Assembly (NCBI RefSeq): GCF_001854475.1
Contig: NZ_MNAN01000018.1
Coordinates: 124,001 to 188,000 of the forward strand
Direction of reading: 5' to 3'
Length of the DNA: 64,000 nt
Origin: Pseudoalteromonas byunsanensis
GTDB lineage: Bacteria; Pseudomonadota; Gammaproteobacteria; Enterobacterales; Alteromonadaceae
In this document: one piece after another, positions 44,173-54,202 of the stretch
How positions within the stretch are numbered: the first letter of the stretch is position 1
Layout of the letters: each line of letters opens with the position of its first letter
Translations under genes and position numbers: made by a program
Notes under the pieces: generated by a model
Told to the model about the DNA's origin: nothing
Database searches by the model: none
The model's input: only the letters and a program-made list of their open reading frames with translations

Positions 44173-45072
44173 TTAACACTTCGCTTGTAAAGCCAAAGAC
44201 ACCTTGCTTACAGGTTGCTTATTTAGCGCCTCGCAAATTGCCCAGCCAGCTTTGGCTAGTCTTTCTAAATCAATTTGGGGGTTAATGCCAAGCCCCTGCA
44301 GTAAGTAAACTACATCTTCAGTGGCAACATTTCCTGACGCGCCTTTTGCATAAGGGCATCCACCCAGGCCCGCAACGGCACTGTCAATGGTGGCAATCCC
44401 CATTTCTAGCGCTTTACTAATATTAGCTAAAGCTTGGCCATAGGTATCATGAAAATGCACCGCGAGCTTGTCAGCGCTGATATGTTCAAGCAGCAGAGTT
44501 AGCAACGCCTGTACTTTATTTGGGGTACCTACGCCTATGGTGTCACCGAGACTGACTTCGTAACATCCCATAGCCAACAATTGTTTACACACATCAAGTA
44601 CGACATCTGGTTCGACCTCGCCTTGATATGGGCAGCCTAAAACACAACTCACGTAGCCGCGCACTTTTACGCCGTTGGCTTTAGCTAATTCAACCACAGG
44701 TTTGAAGCGTTCGATGCTGTCAGAGATGGAACAATTGATATTTTTCTGTGTGAAAGCTTCACTGGCTGCAGTAAAAATAGCGAATTCTTTGACCCCAACT
44801 TCTAGCGCTGCTTCAGCGCCTTTCAAATTAGGGGTCAACGCACTGAGGTTAACTTCCTTAGCTACGTTGAGTCCCTTGATCACTTCAGCAGAATCAGCCA
44901 TTTGCGGAACCCATTTTGGGGATACAAATGCGCCTGCTTCAATATCACGTAATCCAGCATCTGATAATGCGTTGATCAATGATATCTTTTGTTCAGTGGT
45001 TACACTCGCTTCATTTTGCAAGCCATCTCGAGCTCCAACTTCTACAATTCGTACGTTACTGGGATATGCCAT
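44173..45072 (-). CDS. liuE: Hydroxymethylglutaryl-CoA lyase
   Basis: HMG-CoA lyase (299 aa) splits HMG-CoA into acetyl-CoA and acetoacetate, the last step of leucine breakdown. The HMGL-type TIM barrel begins VEVGARDGLQNEASVTTEQK, metal ligands are in VHFHDTYGQAL, and the catalytic Cys loop is VAGLGGCPYAKGASGN. It starts one base after the liuD stop. Confidence 0.96.
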   Translation of the reverse strand: MAYPSNVRIVEVGARDGLQNEASVTTEQKISLINALSDAGLRDIEAGAFVSPKWVPQMADSAEVIKGLNVAKEVNLSALTPNLKGAEAALEVGVKEFAIFTAASEAFTQKNINCSISDSIERFKPVVELAKANGVKVRGYVSCVLGCPYQGEVEPDVVLDVCKQLLAMGCYEVSLGDTIGVGTPNKVQALLTLLLEHISADKLAVHFHDTYGQALANISKALEMGIATIDSAVAGLGGCPYAKGASGNVATEDVVYLLQGLGINPQIDLERLAKAGWAICEALNKQPVSKVSLALQAKC

Positions 45073-45073
45073 G

Positions 45074-47026
45074 TTATGCCTCCACTGGCTCTACAATTGC
45101 CAGCATGTCGCCGTGACTAACCAATGCACCTTCTGCAAAGCAATAGCTTGTTAACGTGCCATCAAATGGTGCATTTAAGGTATATTCCATTTTCATCGCT
45201 TCTATCACCACAACAGCATCACCTTTACTAACTTGGCTATTAAGCGGTTGTAGGTGTTTCACGACCGTACCGTTTAGTGGTGCCGCCAGTGGAGCCGCTT
45301 CGTGCTCATGCTCACTGATATAATGCTTAGACTTAAGCTCAAATGTGTGCGCATACGCTTGATACATTACTGTAATCGAGTCTTCTTCAACAAGCACATT
45401 AGCTTGATAGTGTTTACCATCAATCACGGCATTAAGCTGAGTTTGCTCAAGTGATGCGCTGATGTTAATTGCTTTAGTATCGTGCTCAACGCTTATTAAC
45501 TCGTTGCTTAAAGTCGCCTCAACAGGCCCATCAAAAAATGGCACATTTACTTTTGCGCTTTGATTTAATCTAAAACCCAGTGCACTTTGCCAAGGCGTAT
45601 TATTTTTACTGGGCATAGCATGTTTAATAAATGCTGCTAGGGCAAGCAAGCTCATCGGTGCCAGTGGCACAGGCTGCTGTGTTAGCGTTTCTGTTTGGCT
45701 ATCAATAAAGTGTGTATCAGGTGCACCGGCAACAAATGTTGGGTGGCCTGACAAATAGTGCAAAAATGCTACGTTACTTTTAACACCTGCAAGATGGACC
45801 TCTTCGAGTGCATGATGCAGCTTTAGCAAGGCGGTTTCACGGTCAGGACCGTGGACGATCAGTTTTGCGATCATCGGGTCGTAAAATGAGCTGATCTCCG
45901 CTTTGGTTTGTACGCCGGTGTCGATACGCACACCTGATGACTCTTCAGGGAATGATAGGTGTGTTAACTCTCCAGAAAACGGCATAAAGTTTTCACGAGG
46001 GTCTTCTGCGTAGATGCGTGCTTCAAAGCTGTGACCTGTGAGGGTGATTTGCTGTTGAGACAATGGTAGTACTTGATTATTTGCTACTCGAATTTGCCAT
46101 TCGACTAAATCAAGGCCTGTTACCATTTCCGTGACAGGGTGTTCTACTTGCAAGCGTGTGTTCATTTCCATGAAGAAGAACTCTTCTCCACATAACAAAA
46201 ACTCAACAGTACCGGCACCGCGATAGTTAATGGCTTGTGCACAACGAACCGCAGCTTCACCCATTTCTTTGCGAAGTTGACTTGACAGTCCTGGCGCTGG
46301 AGCTTCTTCGATAACTTTCTGGTGACGGCGCTGTAAAGAGCAATCGCGATCACCAAGGTACACACAGTTACCATGATTATCTGCGAACACTTGTACTTCG
46401 ACGTGGCGCGGAGTATCAACATAGCGCTCAAGTAACACCAAGTCGTTACCAAAACCTGCTAAAGCTTCGCGTTTTGCGCCATCTAGCGAGGCCAAAAATT
46501 CTTTGCTTTCGCGTACTACTCGCATCCCCTTACCACCGCCACCAAACGCAGCTTTGATAAGCACCGGATAGCCAATTTTCTCGGCTTCAGAGGCGAGAAA
46601 ATCACTATCTTGGTTTTGTCCATAATAACCAGGAACTAGTGGTACATTGGCTTGTGCCATAATTTCTTTAGCACGGGTTTTAGAACCCATAGCCTCAATA
46701 GAGCTGGCAAGTGGTCCAATAAACGCGATGCCTGCCGCTTCTAGAGCTTCAGCAAAGGTATTGTTTTCCGATAAAAAGCCGTAACCTGGGTGAACGCAAT
46801 CTGCGCCCGACAGTTTTGCTACTTCCAGTATCTTATCTGCGACCAAGTATGAGTCTTTACTTGGAGCTGGCCCAATGTGATAGGCTTCATCTGCCAGTGA
46901 CACGTGCAAAGCATTGGCGTCAGCATCAGAATATACAGCGACAGTTTTTAAGCCCAGACGTTTGGCTGTTTTCATTACGCGGCAGGCAATTTCACCACGG
47001 TTTGCAATGAGGATTTTTTTCAACAT
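45074..47026 (-). CDS. liuD: Methylcrotonyl-CoA carboxylase biotin-carboxylase/BCCP subunit
   Basis: The alpha subunit (650 aa) carboxylates biotin for 3-methylcrotonyl-CoA carboxylase. It has the biotin-carboxylase N-terminus KKILIANRGEIACRVMKTAK, the ATP-grasp Gly-rich loop KAAFGGGGKGMRVV, the linker (BT) domain, and a C-terminal biotinyl domain with the modified Lys in EAMKMEYTLNAPFDG. I use the ATG at 47026 (AAGGATC upstream). It is part of liuA-B-C-D-E. Confidence 0.95.
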   Translation of the reverse strand: MLKKILIANRGEIACRVMKTAKRLGLKTVAVYSDADANALHVSLADEAYHIGPAPSKDSYLVADKILEVAKLSGADCVHPGYGFLSENNTFAEALEAAGIAFIGPLASSIEAMGSKTRAKEIMAQANVPLVPGYYGQNQDSDFLASEAEKIGYPVLIKAAFGGGGKGMRVVRESKEFLASLDGAKREALAGFGNDLVLLERYVDTPRHVEVQVFADNHGNCVYLGDRDCSLQRRHQKVIEEAPAPGLSSQLRKEMGEAAVRCAQAINYRGAGTVEFLLCGEEFFFMEMNTRLQVEHPVTEMVTGLDLVEWQIRVANNQVLPLSQQQITLTGHSFEARIYAEDPRENFMPFSGELTHLSFPEESSGVRIDTGVQTKAEISSFYDPMIAKLIVHGPDRETALLKLHHALEEVHLAGVKSNVAFLHYLSGHPTFVAGAPDTHFIDSQTETLTQQPVPLAPMSLLALAAFIKHAMPSKNNTPWQSALGFRLNQSAKVNVPFFDGPVEATLSNELISVEHDTKAINISASLEQTQLNAVIDGKHYQANVLVEEDSITVMYQAYAHTFELKSKHYISEHEHEAAPLAAPLNGTVVKHLQPLNSQVSKGDAVVVIEAMKMEYTLNAPFDGTLTSYCFAEGALVSHGDMLAIVEPVEA

Positions 47027-47036
47027 GATTGATCCT

Positions 47037-47819
47037 TTACTGTTTTGCCGCGTTTTGCCAACTTGGCGCACGCTTTTCAAAAAAGGCGCTTAGCCCTTCT
47101 TGCCCCTCTGGGCTTACACGAATTTCAGCGATGCGTTTGGCGGTATGAGCAATCAATTGTTCATCAATTGTTTTATTCGCCACTTCATCTATTAATGCTT
47201 TAGCTGATTTTACAGCTGCTGGACCATTGTTGAGTAAGGTGTCGATGAAGTACTGCTCGCTTTTACTTAAATCGTCACTTATCTCATGAATTAACCCCAA
47301 AGCCAGTGCTTGCTGCGCTTTGAACATCTCAGCGGTCAAGAAGTAGCGACGAGCCTGACGTTCACCGATGGCTTTAATTACATAGGGACTGATCACAGCG
47401 GGGATCAGTCCCAGTTTAACTTCGCTTAAACAGAACTTAGCATCAGGACTCGCAATAGCTATATCACAGCAGGCGATAAGCCCCAGCGCTCCACCAAATG
47501 CGGCTCCTTGAACTAAACATAGCGTTGGGTGGGGAGAGTTGGCTAAAACCGACATGAGTTTGGCCAGCTTCGCTGAGTCAGCAACATTTTCCTCATAGTT
47601 GTTATCAGCCATGGATTTCATCCAGCCAAGGTCAGCGCCTGCTGAAAAGTGCTTGCCTTGAGTTTTAAGAACTAACGCTCTGATATCAAGGCTGTTTGCG
47701 TGCTCAATACACTGGATCAACTCAGCAATAACGCCGTCGTTAAAGGCATTGTGTTTTTCGGGGCGACTTAACTCTAAAATCGCCACTTTTGTTTTTGTTA
47801 TGGTTAAAGTGACCGACAT
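47037..47819 (-). CDS. liuC: Enoyl-CoA hydratase family protein, probable methylglutaconyl-CoA hydratase
   Basis: The 260-aa crotonase-fold protein has the oxyanion segments GKHFSAGADLGWMKSMA and GAAFGGALGLIACCDIAIAS. The catalytic-Glu region reads SEVKLGLIPAVISPYV. Its position between liuB and liuD assigns it to hydration of 3-methylglutaconyl-CoA to HMG-CoA. The fold alone would not separate it from other enoyl-CoA hydratases. Confidence 0.92.
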   Translation of the reverse strand: MSVTLTITKTKVAILELSRPEKHNAFNDGVIAELIQCIEHANSLDIRALVLKTQGKHFSAGADLGWMKSMADNNYEENVADSAKLAKLMSVLANSPHPTLCLVQGAAFGGALGLIACCDIAIASPDAKFCLSEVKLGLIPAVISPYVIKAIGERQARRYFLTAEMFKAQQALALGLIHEISDDLSKSEQYFIDTLLNNGPAAVKSAKALIDEVANKTIDEQLIAHTAKRIAEIRVSPEGQEGLSAFFEKRAPSWQNAAKQ

Positions 47820-47831
47820 AGTCTGCTCCTG

Positions 47832-49439
47832 TTACATTCTAAAGATGCCAAACTTTGACTCTTTACGTGGTGCATTGGCGGCCGCTTCAAGCGCAAGACC
47901 TAATACTGTACGAGTGTCAGCAGGGTCAATGATGCCATCATCCCACAAACGAGCACTGGCATAATAAGGGTGGCCTTGCTTTTCATATTGCTCAACGATT
48001 GGCTTTTTGAACTGGGCAACTTCTTCATCACTCATGGTTTGACCTTTGCGAGCCAGACCATCCTGACGTACTTGAGTTAATACGCCAGCAGCTTGTTCTC
48101 CGCCCATTACAGAGATGCGCGCATTCGGCCACATCCACATCATAGTAGGTTCGTAAGCACGACCACACATACCGTAGTTGCCTGCTCCATAAGAGCCTCC
48201 AATGAGTACGGTGAACTTTGGAACATCAGCACAGGATACCGCGGTCACCATCTTAGCGCCGTGCTTGGCAATGCCCTCAGCTTCGTATTTTTGACCAACC
48301 ATAAATCCAGTGATGTTTTGCAAAAACAACAGTGGAATATCACGTTGAGCACATAGTTGAATGAAGTGGGCACCTTTTTGCGCTGACTCTGAGAATAAAA
48401 TTCCATTGTTAGCGACGATACCCACGGGATGGCCATAGATTTCGGCAAAGCCAGTTACCAAGGTCTCACCAAAGTAGCGCTTAAACTCATCAAACTGAGA
48501 ATCATCAACAATACGTGCTATTACTTCGCGCACGTCAAACGGCTTTTTCAAATCTGTGCCAACAATTCCGTAGACTTCGCGAATATCATAACGTGGCGAC
48601 TTGATGTCTTTTAAAATAGGGCGTGTAGGACGTTGATGGTTGATACGCGCGATACACTGGCGGGCAATAGACAATGCGTGTTCATCATTTTCTGCATAGT
48701 GATCCGCAACACCTGAAGTTTTACAGTGCACATCAGCTCCGCCTAAATCTTCAGCGCTGACTTCTTCACCCGTCGCGGCTTTGACTAACGGTGGACCTGC
48801 TAAGAAAATAGTCCCTTGCTCTTTTACGATGATACTCTCATCAGCCATCGCTGGAACATAAGCGCCACCTGCGGTACATAAGCCCATTACTACCGCGATT
48901 TGTGGGATCCCTTTAGCAGACATACGTGCTTGATTGTAAAAAATACGGCCAAAGTGCAACTTGTCAGGGAACACTTCATCTTGCTCAGGCAGGTTAGCAC
49001 CGCCTGAATCAACGAGGTAAATACATGGTAGATGGCAGCGTTCAGCGATTTCTTGAGCGCGTAAGTGCTTTTTAACGGTCAGCGGAAAGTATGTGCCGCC
49101 TTTTACCGTCGCATCGTTGCCGACTATCATACATTCTACACCTTGAACTCGGCCAATCCCTGCTACAACGCCAGCGCAGGGAATATCCTGCTCGTAGACG
49201 CCAAACGCAGCAAATTGAGAAATTTCTAGGAAGGGAGAGCCTTCATCGAGTAGGGTGTTGATACGATCGCGAACAAAGAGTTTTCCGCGACTTTGATGAC
49301 GGGCGATGAGCTCTTCACCACCACCTTGAGATAATGTAGCGACTTTGTCGTTTAAATCAGCAACCAGCGAAGCCATAGCTTCGCTGTTTGCTTTAAACTG
49401 ACTGTCGTGAGGGTTAACCGAAGAGTTAAGTACAGTCAT
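47832..49439 (-). CDS. liuB: Methylcrotonyl-CoA carboxylase carboxyltransferase subunit
   Basis: The beta subunit (535 aa) transfers the carboxyl group from biotin to 3-methylcrotonyl-CoA. Typical segments are [40 protein letters not shown], and [21 protein letters not shown] use the ATG at 49439 with AAGGAA upstream; an earlier in-frame start would overlap liuA. It lies 10 bp after liuA. Confidence 0.96.
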   Translation of the reverse strand: MTVLNSSVNPHDSQFKANSEAMASLVADLNDKVATLSQGGGEELIARHQSRGKLFVRDRINTLLDEGSPFLEISQFAAFGVYEQDIPCAGVVAGIGRVQGVECMIVGNDATVKGGTYFPLTVKKHLRAQEIAERCHLPCIYLVDSGGANLPEQDEVFPDKLHFGRIFYNQARMSAKGIPQIAVVMGLCTAGGAYVPAMADESIIVKEQGTIFLAGPPLVKAATGEEVSAEDLGGADVHCKTSGVADHYAENDEHALSIARQCIARINHQRPTRPILKDIKSPRYDIREVYGIVGTDLKKPFDVREVIARIVDDSQFDEFKRYFGETLVTGFAEIYGHPVGIVANNGILFSESAQKGAHFIQLCAQRDIPLLFLQNITGFMVGQKYEAEGIAKHGAKMVTAVSCADVPKFTVLIGGSYGAGNYGMCGRAYEPTMMWMWPNARISVMGGEQAAGVLTQVRQDGLARKGQTMSDEEVAQFKKPIVEQYEKQGHPYYASARLWDDGIIDPADTRTVLGLALEAAANAPRKESKFGIFRM

Positions 49440-49449
49440 TTGGTATTCC

Positions 49450-50625
49450 TTAGCGGCTTTCTGTGAAAAGCTCTCGTCCAATTAGCATACGGCGAATTTC
49501 TGACGTACCAGCGCCAATTTCATATAACTTAGCATCGCGCAGTAGGCGGCCAGTTGCGTATTCATTGATGTAACCATTACCACCTAAAATTTGAATCGCA
49601 TCGAGAGCCATTTTGGTTGCCAGTTCAGCGGCATATAGGATAGCTCCAGCTGCGTCTTTACGAGTTGTTTCACCACGGTCACAGGCTTTAGCAACAGTGT
49701 ACACGTATGAACGCGCAGCATTCATTTGTGTGTACATATCAGCAACTTTACCTTGAATAAGTTGGAATTCACCAATTGATTTGTTGAACTGTTTGCGCTC
49801 ATGAATATAAGGCACTACGATATCCATACATGCTTGCATGATGCCTAAAGGGCCCGCAGCAAGTACTACACGCTCGTAGTCCAAACCACTCATGAGTACT
49901 TTAACGCCTTCATTTAATTCGCCCAAAATATTTTCTTCTGGCACTTCACAGTCTTCAAACACTAACTCACAGGTGTTTGACCCGCGCATTCCAAGTTTGT
50001 CTAGTTTTTGCGCTGTAGAGAAGCCAGGGAAGTCTTTTTCTACTAAAAACGCGGTGATGCCTTTCGAGCCCGCGTTTAGATCTGTTTTAGCGTAAATAAC
50101 TAAAACGTCAGCATCTGGACCGTTAGTGATCCACATTTTGTTGCCGTTTAGAATGTACTTATCGCCTTTTTTCTCAGCTTTAAGCTTCATTGAGACCACG
50201 TCAGACCCTGCGTTGGGTTCACTCATTGCTAATGCACCTATATGCTCACCACTGATAAGCTTAGGTAGGTATTTACGCTTTTGAGCATCGTTACCATTAC
50301 GATTTATTTGGTTAACGCATAGGTTTGAGTGAGCTCCATAGCTTAAGCCAATTGAAGCACTGGCGCGGCTGATCTCTTCCATAGCAACTACGTGCTCTAG
50401 GTAGCCCATGCCTGCACCACCAAACTCTTCAGGTACGGTAATACCTAGTAAACCCATATCGCCAAATTGTGGCCACATGTGGTTAGGAAAACTGTTTTCT
50501 ACATCCGTTTTTTCGGCAAGAGGAGCAATTTCAGCGCTCGCAAAACTATTTACATGGTCACGGATCATGTCGGCGGTTTCGCCTAGACCAAAATTCATTT
50601 CTTTATATAAAGATACGGTACTCAT
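49450..50625 (-). CDS. liuA: Isovaleryl-CoA dehydrogenase
   Basis: This FAD acyl-CoA dehydrogenase (391 aa) oxidises isovaleryl-CoA to 3-methylcrotonyl-CoA. The signature [20 protein letters not shown], the C-terminal [20 protein letters not shown] and ending [19 protein letters not shown] are all present. The catalytic Glu of isovaleryl-CoA dehydrogenases lies in the central helix ([14 protein letters not shown]). It is the first catabolic gene after the regulator liuR. Confidence 0.95.
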   Translation of the reverse strand: MSTVSLYKEMNFGLGETADMIRDHVNSFASAEIAPLAEKTDVENSFPNHMWPQFGDMGLLGITVPEEFGGAGMGYLEHVVAMEEISRASASIGLSYGAHSNLCVNQINRNGNDAQKRKYLPKLISGEHIGALAMSEPNAGSDVVSMKLKAEKKGDKYILNGNKMWITNGPDADVLVIYAKTDLNAGSKGITAFLVEKDFPGFSTAQKLDKLGMRGSNTCELVFEDCEVPEENILGELNEGVKVLMSGLDYERVVLAAGPLGIMQACMDIVVPYIHERKQFNKSIGEFQLIQGKVADMYTQMNAARSYVYTVAKACDRGETTRKDAAGAILYAAELATKMALDAIQILGGNGYINEYATGRLLRDAKLYEIGAGTSEIRRMLIGRELFTESR

Positions 50626-50645
50626 ACTATTTATCCTGTGAGAGA

Positions 50646-51041
50646 TTATTCTTCTAAATTCTTTAACGTGTCGCGACAGCGGCGCTCGGCAGTTACCAAT
50701 TCCATCAACACCACTTTAATGTCATCCATTTGCTGACTTAAATCTGCTTTTTTCTCTTCGATAAGTTGCAACATAGTCGAGAGCTGTTTAGCACTTGATT
50801 TGTCAGCATCATATAATTCAAACAAACGGCCAGTCTCAGCCAATGTAAAGCCCAAACGCTTACCGCGTAATATAAGTTTCAAGCGGACGCGATCGCGTTT
50901 GGAATAAACACGAGTTTGCCCATGGCGTTCGGGAGATAGCAAGCCCTGATCTTCATAAAAGCGGATACTTCGCGTTGTAATATCGAATTCCTTCGCTAAT
51001 TCACTGATCGAATAGGTTTCTTCGTTATGGTTATCTTGCAT
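50646..51041 (-). CDS. liuR: MerR-family transcriptional regulator LiuR
   Basis: LiuR (131 aa) is the MerR-type regulator of leucine/isovalerate utilisation in gammaproteobacteria. It has an N-terminal winged helix ([20 protein letters not shown] then EDQGLLSP) and a C-terminal coiled-coil dimer helix ([20 protein letters not shown]). No metal-type Cys cluster is present, as expected for a metabolite-responsive member. I use the ATG at 51041; a GTG four codons earlier is possible. It heads the liu operon, and its operator lies just upstream. Confidence 0.93.
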   Translation of the reverse strand: MQDNHNEETYSISELAKEFDITTRSIRFYEDQGLLSPERHGQTRVYSKRDRVRLKLILRGKRLGFTLAETGRLFELYDADKSSAKQLSTMLQLIEEKKADLSQQMDDIKVVLMELVTAERRCRDTLKNLEE

Positions 51042-51090
51042 GGTTATGTACACATTGACTTCAATACTTATTTGACCAATATAAGTGAAG

Positions 51091-51106
51091 TTTACGTAAA
51101 GGTAAA
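51091..51106. promoter_or_regulatory. LiuR-type operator upstream of liuR
   Basis: The 16-bp element TTTACGTAAAGGTAAA lies about 50 bp before the liuR start. It has the same TTTACG-N4-(C/G)GTAAA layout as the element in front of the divergent thiolase gene. Assignment to LiuR follows from the regulator's position and the known ACGTAAA-rich LiuR motif. Confidence 0.6.
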
Positions 51107-51259
51107 GTAAAGCGTGAAATTACTACTTTAGTACTATGGAGGTTGGGGCTAATAATATGACATTAAATAGACATGAAGCTGAGTAAAAACGTGCTTTGGA
51201 AAGCTAAGTGTGCAATTTATGTTTACAGATCCAGTCAACGCACTTTGCTTGATTTTAGA

Positions 51260-51281
51260 TTTACGTTGGCGTAAACGTAAA
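51260..51281. promoter_or_regulatory. LiuR-type operator upstream of the thiolase-mms operon
   Basis: TTTACG-TTGG-CGTAAA is a perfect inverted repeat (51260-51275), followed by a further ACGTAAA half-site up to 51281. It lies 80 bp before the thiolase start, so the valine/isoleucine-side operon probably belongs to the LiuR regulon. Confidence 0.65.
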
Positions 51282-51360
51282 TATTATGTATGCTCAAATT
51301 AATGATGAATCGTTTAAGCAGGGTGCCACATCTAACGGCATCTGTGAATAGGAGTTTAAA

Positions 51361-52539
51361 ATGAGTAATGATGCTGTAGTCATCGTAGCCGCAAAACGTA
51401 CCCCAATGGGTGGCTTTATGGGCGCTTTATCCGGCGCAAGCGCAACGGACTTAGGTGCAACCGTGATTAAAAATGTGATGGCTGATACTGGTTTAAGTGA
51501 CGCGTCAATTGAAGAAGTGATCATGGGATGTGTATTGCCAGCGGGTCTCGGTCAAGCACCTGCGCGTCAGGCTATGCTGCATGCGGGGCTTGCTCGCTCA
51601 ACTGGCGCGACCACAATTAACAAGGTATGTGGTTCAGGTTTGAAGGCAGCTATGTTGGCACATGACTTGATAAAAGCTGGTAGCATAAACACAGCCCTTG
51701 CTGGCGGCATGGAAAGTATGACTAACTCGCCTTACTTTATTCCAAAAGCGCGTGGCGGAATGCGCATGGGTCATGGTGAAATTAAAGATCACATGATGGC
51801 AGATGGCCTAGAAGACGCCTACGACAACAAAGCGATGGGTTGTTTTGCACAAGACACAGCCGATCAATACGGTATCACTCGTGAGCAAATGGATGAGTTT
51901 GCGCTAGGTTCTCTTAGTAAAGCAAATGCGGCTATCGGAAATGGTAGTTTCACTGGTGAAATCGCTCCAGTTACGCTCAGTACTCGCAAGGGTGATGTTG
52001 AAGTAAGCATAGATGAACAGCCAGGTAATGCCCGCCCAGAAAAGATTCCAAGCCTTCGCCCAGCGTTCAAAAAAGATGGCACTGTAACAGCTGCTAACTC
52101 TTCGTCAATTTCAGATGGTGCTGCGGCATTGATCTTAATGAGTGAAACTGAAGCAAAACGCCAAGGTCTAACACCATTATGTAAGATAGTAGCTCACGCG
52201 ACTCATTCACAGCTTCCAGCTGAGTTCACTTTGGCGCCTGTAGGTGCGATGAATAAGTTACTTGAGCGTACAGGTTGGAGCAAAGAAGAGGTTGATCTTT
52301 GGGAAATCAACGAAGCATTTGCCATGGTAACTATGTTAGCCATCAACGAGATGGGCTTAGACAGCGCTAAAGTCAACGTCAATGGCGGTGCATGTGCACT
52401 AGGTCACCCAATTGGTGCCAGTGGCGCACGTATTTTGGTTACACTGATTCATGCACTTCGCAACCGTGGCCTATCAAAAGGTATTGCATCACTGTGTATT
52501 GGTGGTGGTGAAGCGGTGGCGCTGGCGGTAGAAGTCTAA
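51361..52539 (+). CDS. Acetyl-CoA C-acyltransferase (thiolase)
   Basis: The 392-aa thiolase has the acylated Cys in INKVCGSGLKAAMLA, the His of NEAFAMVTMLAINEM, and the C-terminal GGACALGHPIGASGARIL and SLCIGGGEAVAL. It can cleave acetoacetyl-CoA from leucine or 2-methylacetoacetyl-CoA from isoleucine, linking the two operons. It is the first gene of the plus-strand operon and has a LiuR-type site upstream. Confidence 0.94.
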   Translation: MSNDAVVIVAAKRTPMGGFMGALSGASATDLGATVIKNVMADTGLSDASIEEVIMGCVLPAGLGQAPARQAMLHAGLARSTGATTINKVCGSGLKAAMLAHDLIKAGSINTALAGGMESMTNSPYFIPKARGGMRMGHGEIKDHMMADGLEDAYDNKAMGCFAQDTADQYGITREQMDEFALGSLSKANAAIGNGSFTGEIAPVTLSTRKGDVEVSIDEQPGNARPEKIPSLRPAFKKDGTVTAANSSSISDGAAALILMSETEAKRQGLTPLCKIVAHATHSQLPAEFTLAPVGAMNKLLERTGWSKEEVDLWEINEAFAMVTMLAINEMGLDSAKVNVNGGACALGHPIGASGARILVTLIHALRNRGLSKGIASLCIGGGEAVALAVEV

Positions 52540-52553
52540 TTACACATTCTTAG

Positions 52554-52598
52554 GGCACCAAATGATCAGGCAAAATAACTATTACAGCCTGTGGTGCC
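52554..52598 (+). other. Nested hairpin in the thiolase-mmsA spacer
   Basis: The stem GGCACCA / TGGTGCC (52554-52560 / 52592-52598) encloses a second stem CAGGC / GCCTG (52567-52571 / 52587-52591). There is no T-run, so it is not a standard terminator. It may be an mRNA processing or stability element. Confidence 0.4.
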
Positions 52599-52627
52599 AA
52601 GACAAATAATCTGGGGAGGAGTGCACA

Positions 52628-54118
52628 ATGCACCAAGTACCTTTATACATCAACGGCGAATTCACACAATCATCAACCGATAAATGGATTGATGTTGTAA
52701 ACCCTGCAACACAAGAAGTACTAGCACAAGTGCCTTGTGCAACAGAGCAAGAAATGCGCGCAGCGATTGACTCTGCGCAAGAAACCTTTAAAACGTGGAA
52801 AGAAGTGCCCGTTACTGAGCGCTCTCGTATTATGATGCGTTATGCCGCATTACTGAAAGAACATCATGATGAGTTGGCGACTATCATTTGTCATGAACTA
52901 GGGAAAACCTTCGAAGATGCTAAAGGTGATGTTTGGCGTGGTATCGAAGTAGTAGAGCAGGCAGCAAATGCGCCATCTATGATGATGGGTGAAACCGTTG
53001 AAAACGTAGCACGTAAAATTGATACTTATTCATACATGCAGCCTTTGGGTGTGTGTGCGGGTATTACACCATTTAACTTCCCAGCTATGATCCCACTTTG
53101 GATGTTCCCGATGGCGATTGTATGCGGTAATACGTTTATCCTTAAGCCGTCAGAACAAGACCCATTAACGCCAATGCGTTTGGTTGAGTTATTCGAAGAA
53201 GCGGGCGCACCGAAAGGGGTTCTTCAGGTTGTTCACGGTGCTAAAGAGCAAGTCGATCACATACTTGAAGCGCCAGAAATTCGCGCTATTTCGTTTGTTG
53301 GCTCTTGTGGTGTAGGTCAGTATATTTACTCAAAAGGGACTCAGCATCTTAAGCGCGTTCAAGCGTGTGTTGGCGCAAAAAACCATATGGTTATTATGCC
53401 TGACTCTAAGAAAGAGCAACTGATCAACAACCTAGTTGGTTCATCGGTGGGAGCTGCTGGTCAGCGCTGCATGGGCATTTCGGTGGCGGTATTTGTTGGA
53501 CAAGCCAAAGAATGGGTTGCAGATTTAAAAGAAGCATTGTCTAAGGTTCGCCCAGGTGTTTGGGATGATCCACAAGCGGCATATGGCCCACAAACAACAC
53601 CTCAGGCAAAAGCGCGTATTTTATCGTTGATTGCCAGTGCAAAAGAGCAAGGAGCAACTTGCTTGCTGGATGGCTCTGATTTTACAGTTGAAGGGTATGA
53701 GCAAGGTAACTGGGTAGGCCCAACCTTATTCACGGACGTGACCACAGAAATGGACCTTTACAAAGAAGAAATTTTTGGTCCAGTTTTAGCGTGTATGTTT
53801 GTTGACACCTTGGATGAAGCGATCGCACTTATCAATGCAAGCCCATACGGAAACGGTACATCATTGTTTACTTCAAGTGGTGCAGCGGCGCGTAAATTCC
53901 AGCATGAAATCGAAGTGGGTCAGGTAGGTATTAACGTGCCAATTCCTGTGCCATTGCCGTTCTTCTCATTTACTGGTTGGAAGGGGTCGTTTTACGGCGA
54001 CCAACATACGTACGGTAAACAAGGCGTGCGCTTTTACACTGAGACAAAAACCATTACCTCACGTTGGTTTGAAGACGATATCGCTTCAGGTCCAAACATG
54101 AGTATTGACCTGAAGTAA
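52628..54118 (+). CDS. mmsA: CoA-acylating methylmalonate-semialdehyde dehydrogenase
   Basis: MmsA (496 aa) oxidises methylmalonate semialdehyde to propionyl-CoA, the end of valine degradation. The aldehyde-dehydrogenase fold is seen with [20 protein letters not shown], the NAD-binding [12 protein letters not shown] and the catalytic Cys in [16 protein letters not shown]. The CoA-acylating class lacks the general-base Glu. It is flanked on both sides by spacers containing hairpins. Confidence 0.95.
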   Translation: MHQVPLYINGEFTQSSTDKWIDVVNPATQEVLAQVPCATEQEMRAAIDSAQETFKTWKEVPVTERSRIMMRYAALLKEHHDELATIICHELGKTFEDAKGDVWRGIEVVEQAANAPSMMMGETVENVARKIDTYSYMQPLGVCAGITPFNFPAMIPLWMFPMAIVCGNTFILKPSEQDPLTPMRLVELFEEAGAPKGVLQVVHGAKEQVDHILEAPEIRAISFVGSCGVGQYIYSKGTQHLKRVQACVGAKNHMVIMPDSKKEQLINNLVGSSVGAAGQRCMGISVAVFVGQAKEWVADLKEALSKVRPGVWDDPQAAYGPQTTPQAKARILSLIASAKEQGATCLLDGSDFTVEGYEQGNWVGPTLFTDVTTEMDLYKEEIFGPVLACMFVDTLDEAIALINASPYGNGTSLFTSSGAAARKFQHEIEVGQVGINVPIPVPLPFFSFTGWKGSFYGDQHTYGKQGVRFYTETKTITSRWFEDDIASGPNMSIDLK

Positions 54119-54152
54119 TTCAGCGTTTCAAAAATTATTAGAACAATTATTA

Positions 54153-54179
54153 ACTAAGCCAGAGTCTCTCTGGCTTAGT
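54153..54179 (+). other. Perfect 12-bp hairpin in the mmsA-acyl-CoA dehydrogenase spacer
   Basis: ACTAAGCCAGAG and CTCTGGCTTAGT flank a 3-nt loop (54153-54164 / 54168-54179). No T-tract follows, and the next gene starts 23 bases later. A partial terminator, processing site or 3'-stabilising stem are all possible. Confidence 0.55.
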
Positions 54180-54202
54180 CATCAACACAACAAGAGGTCT
54201 TT

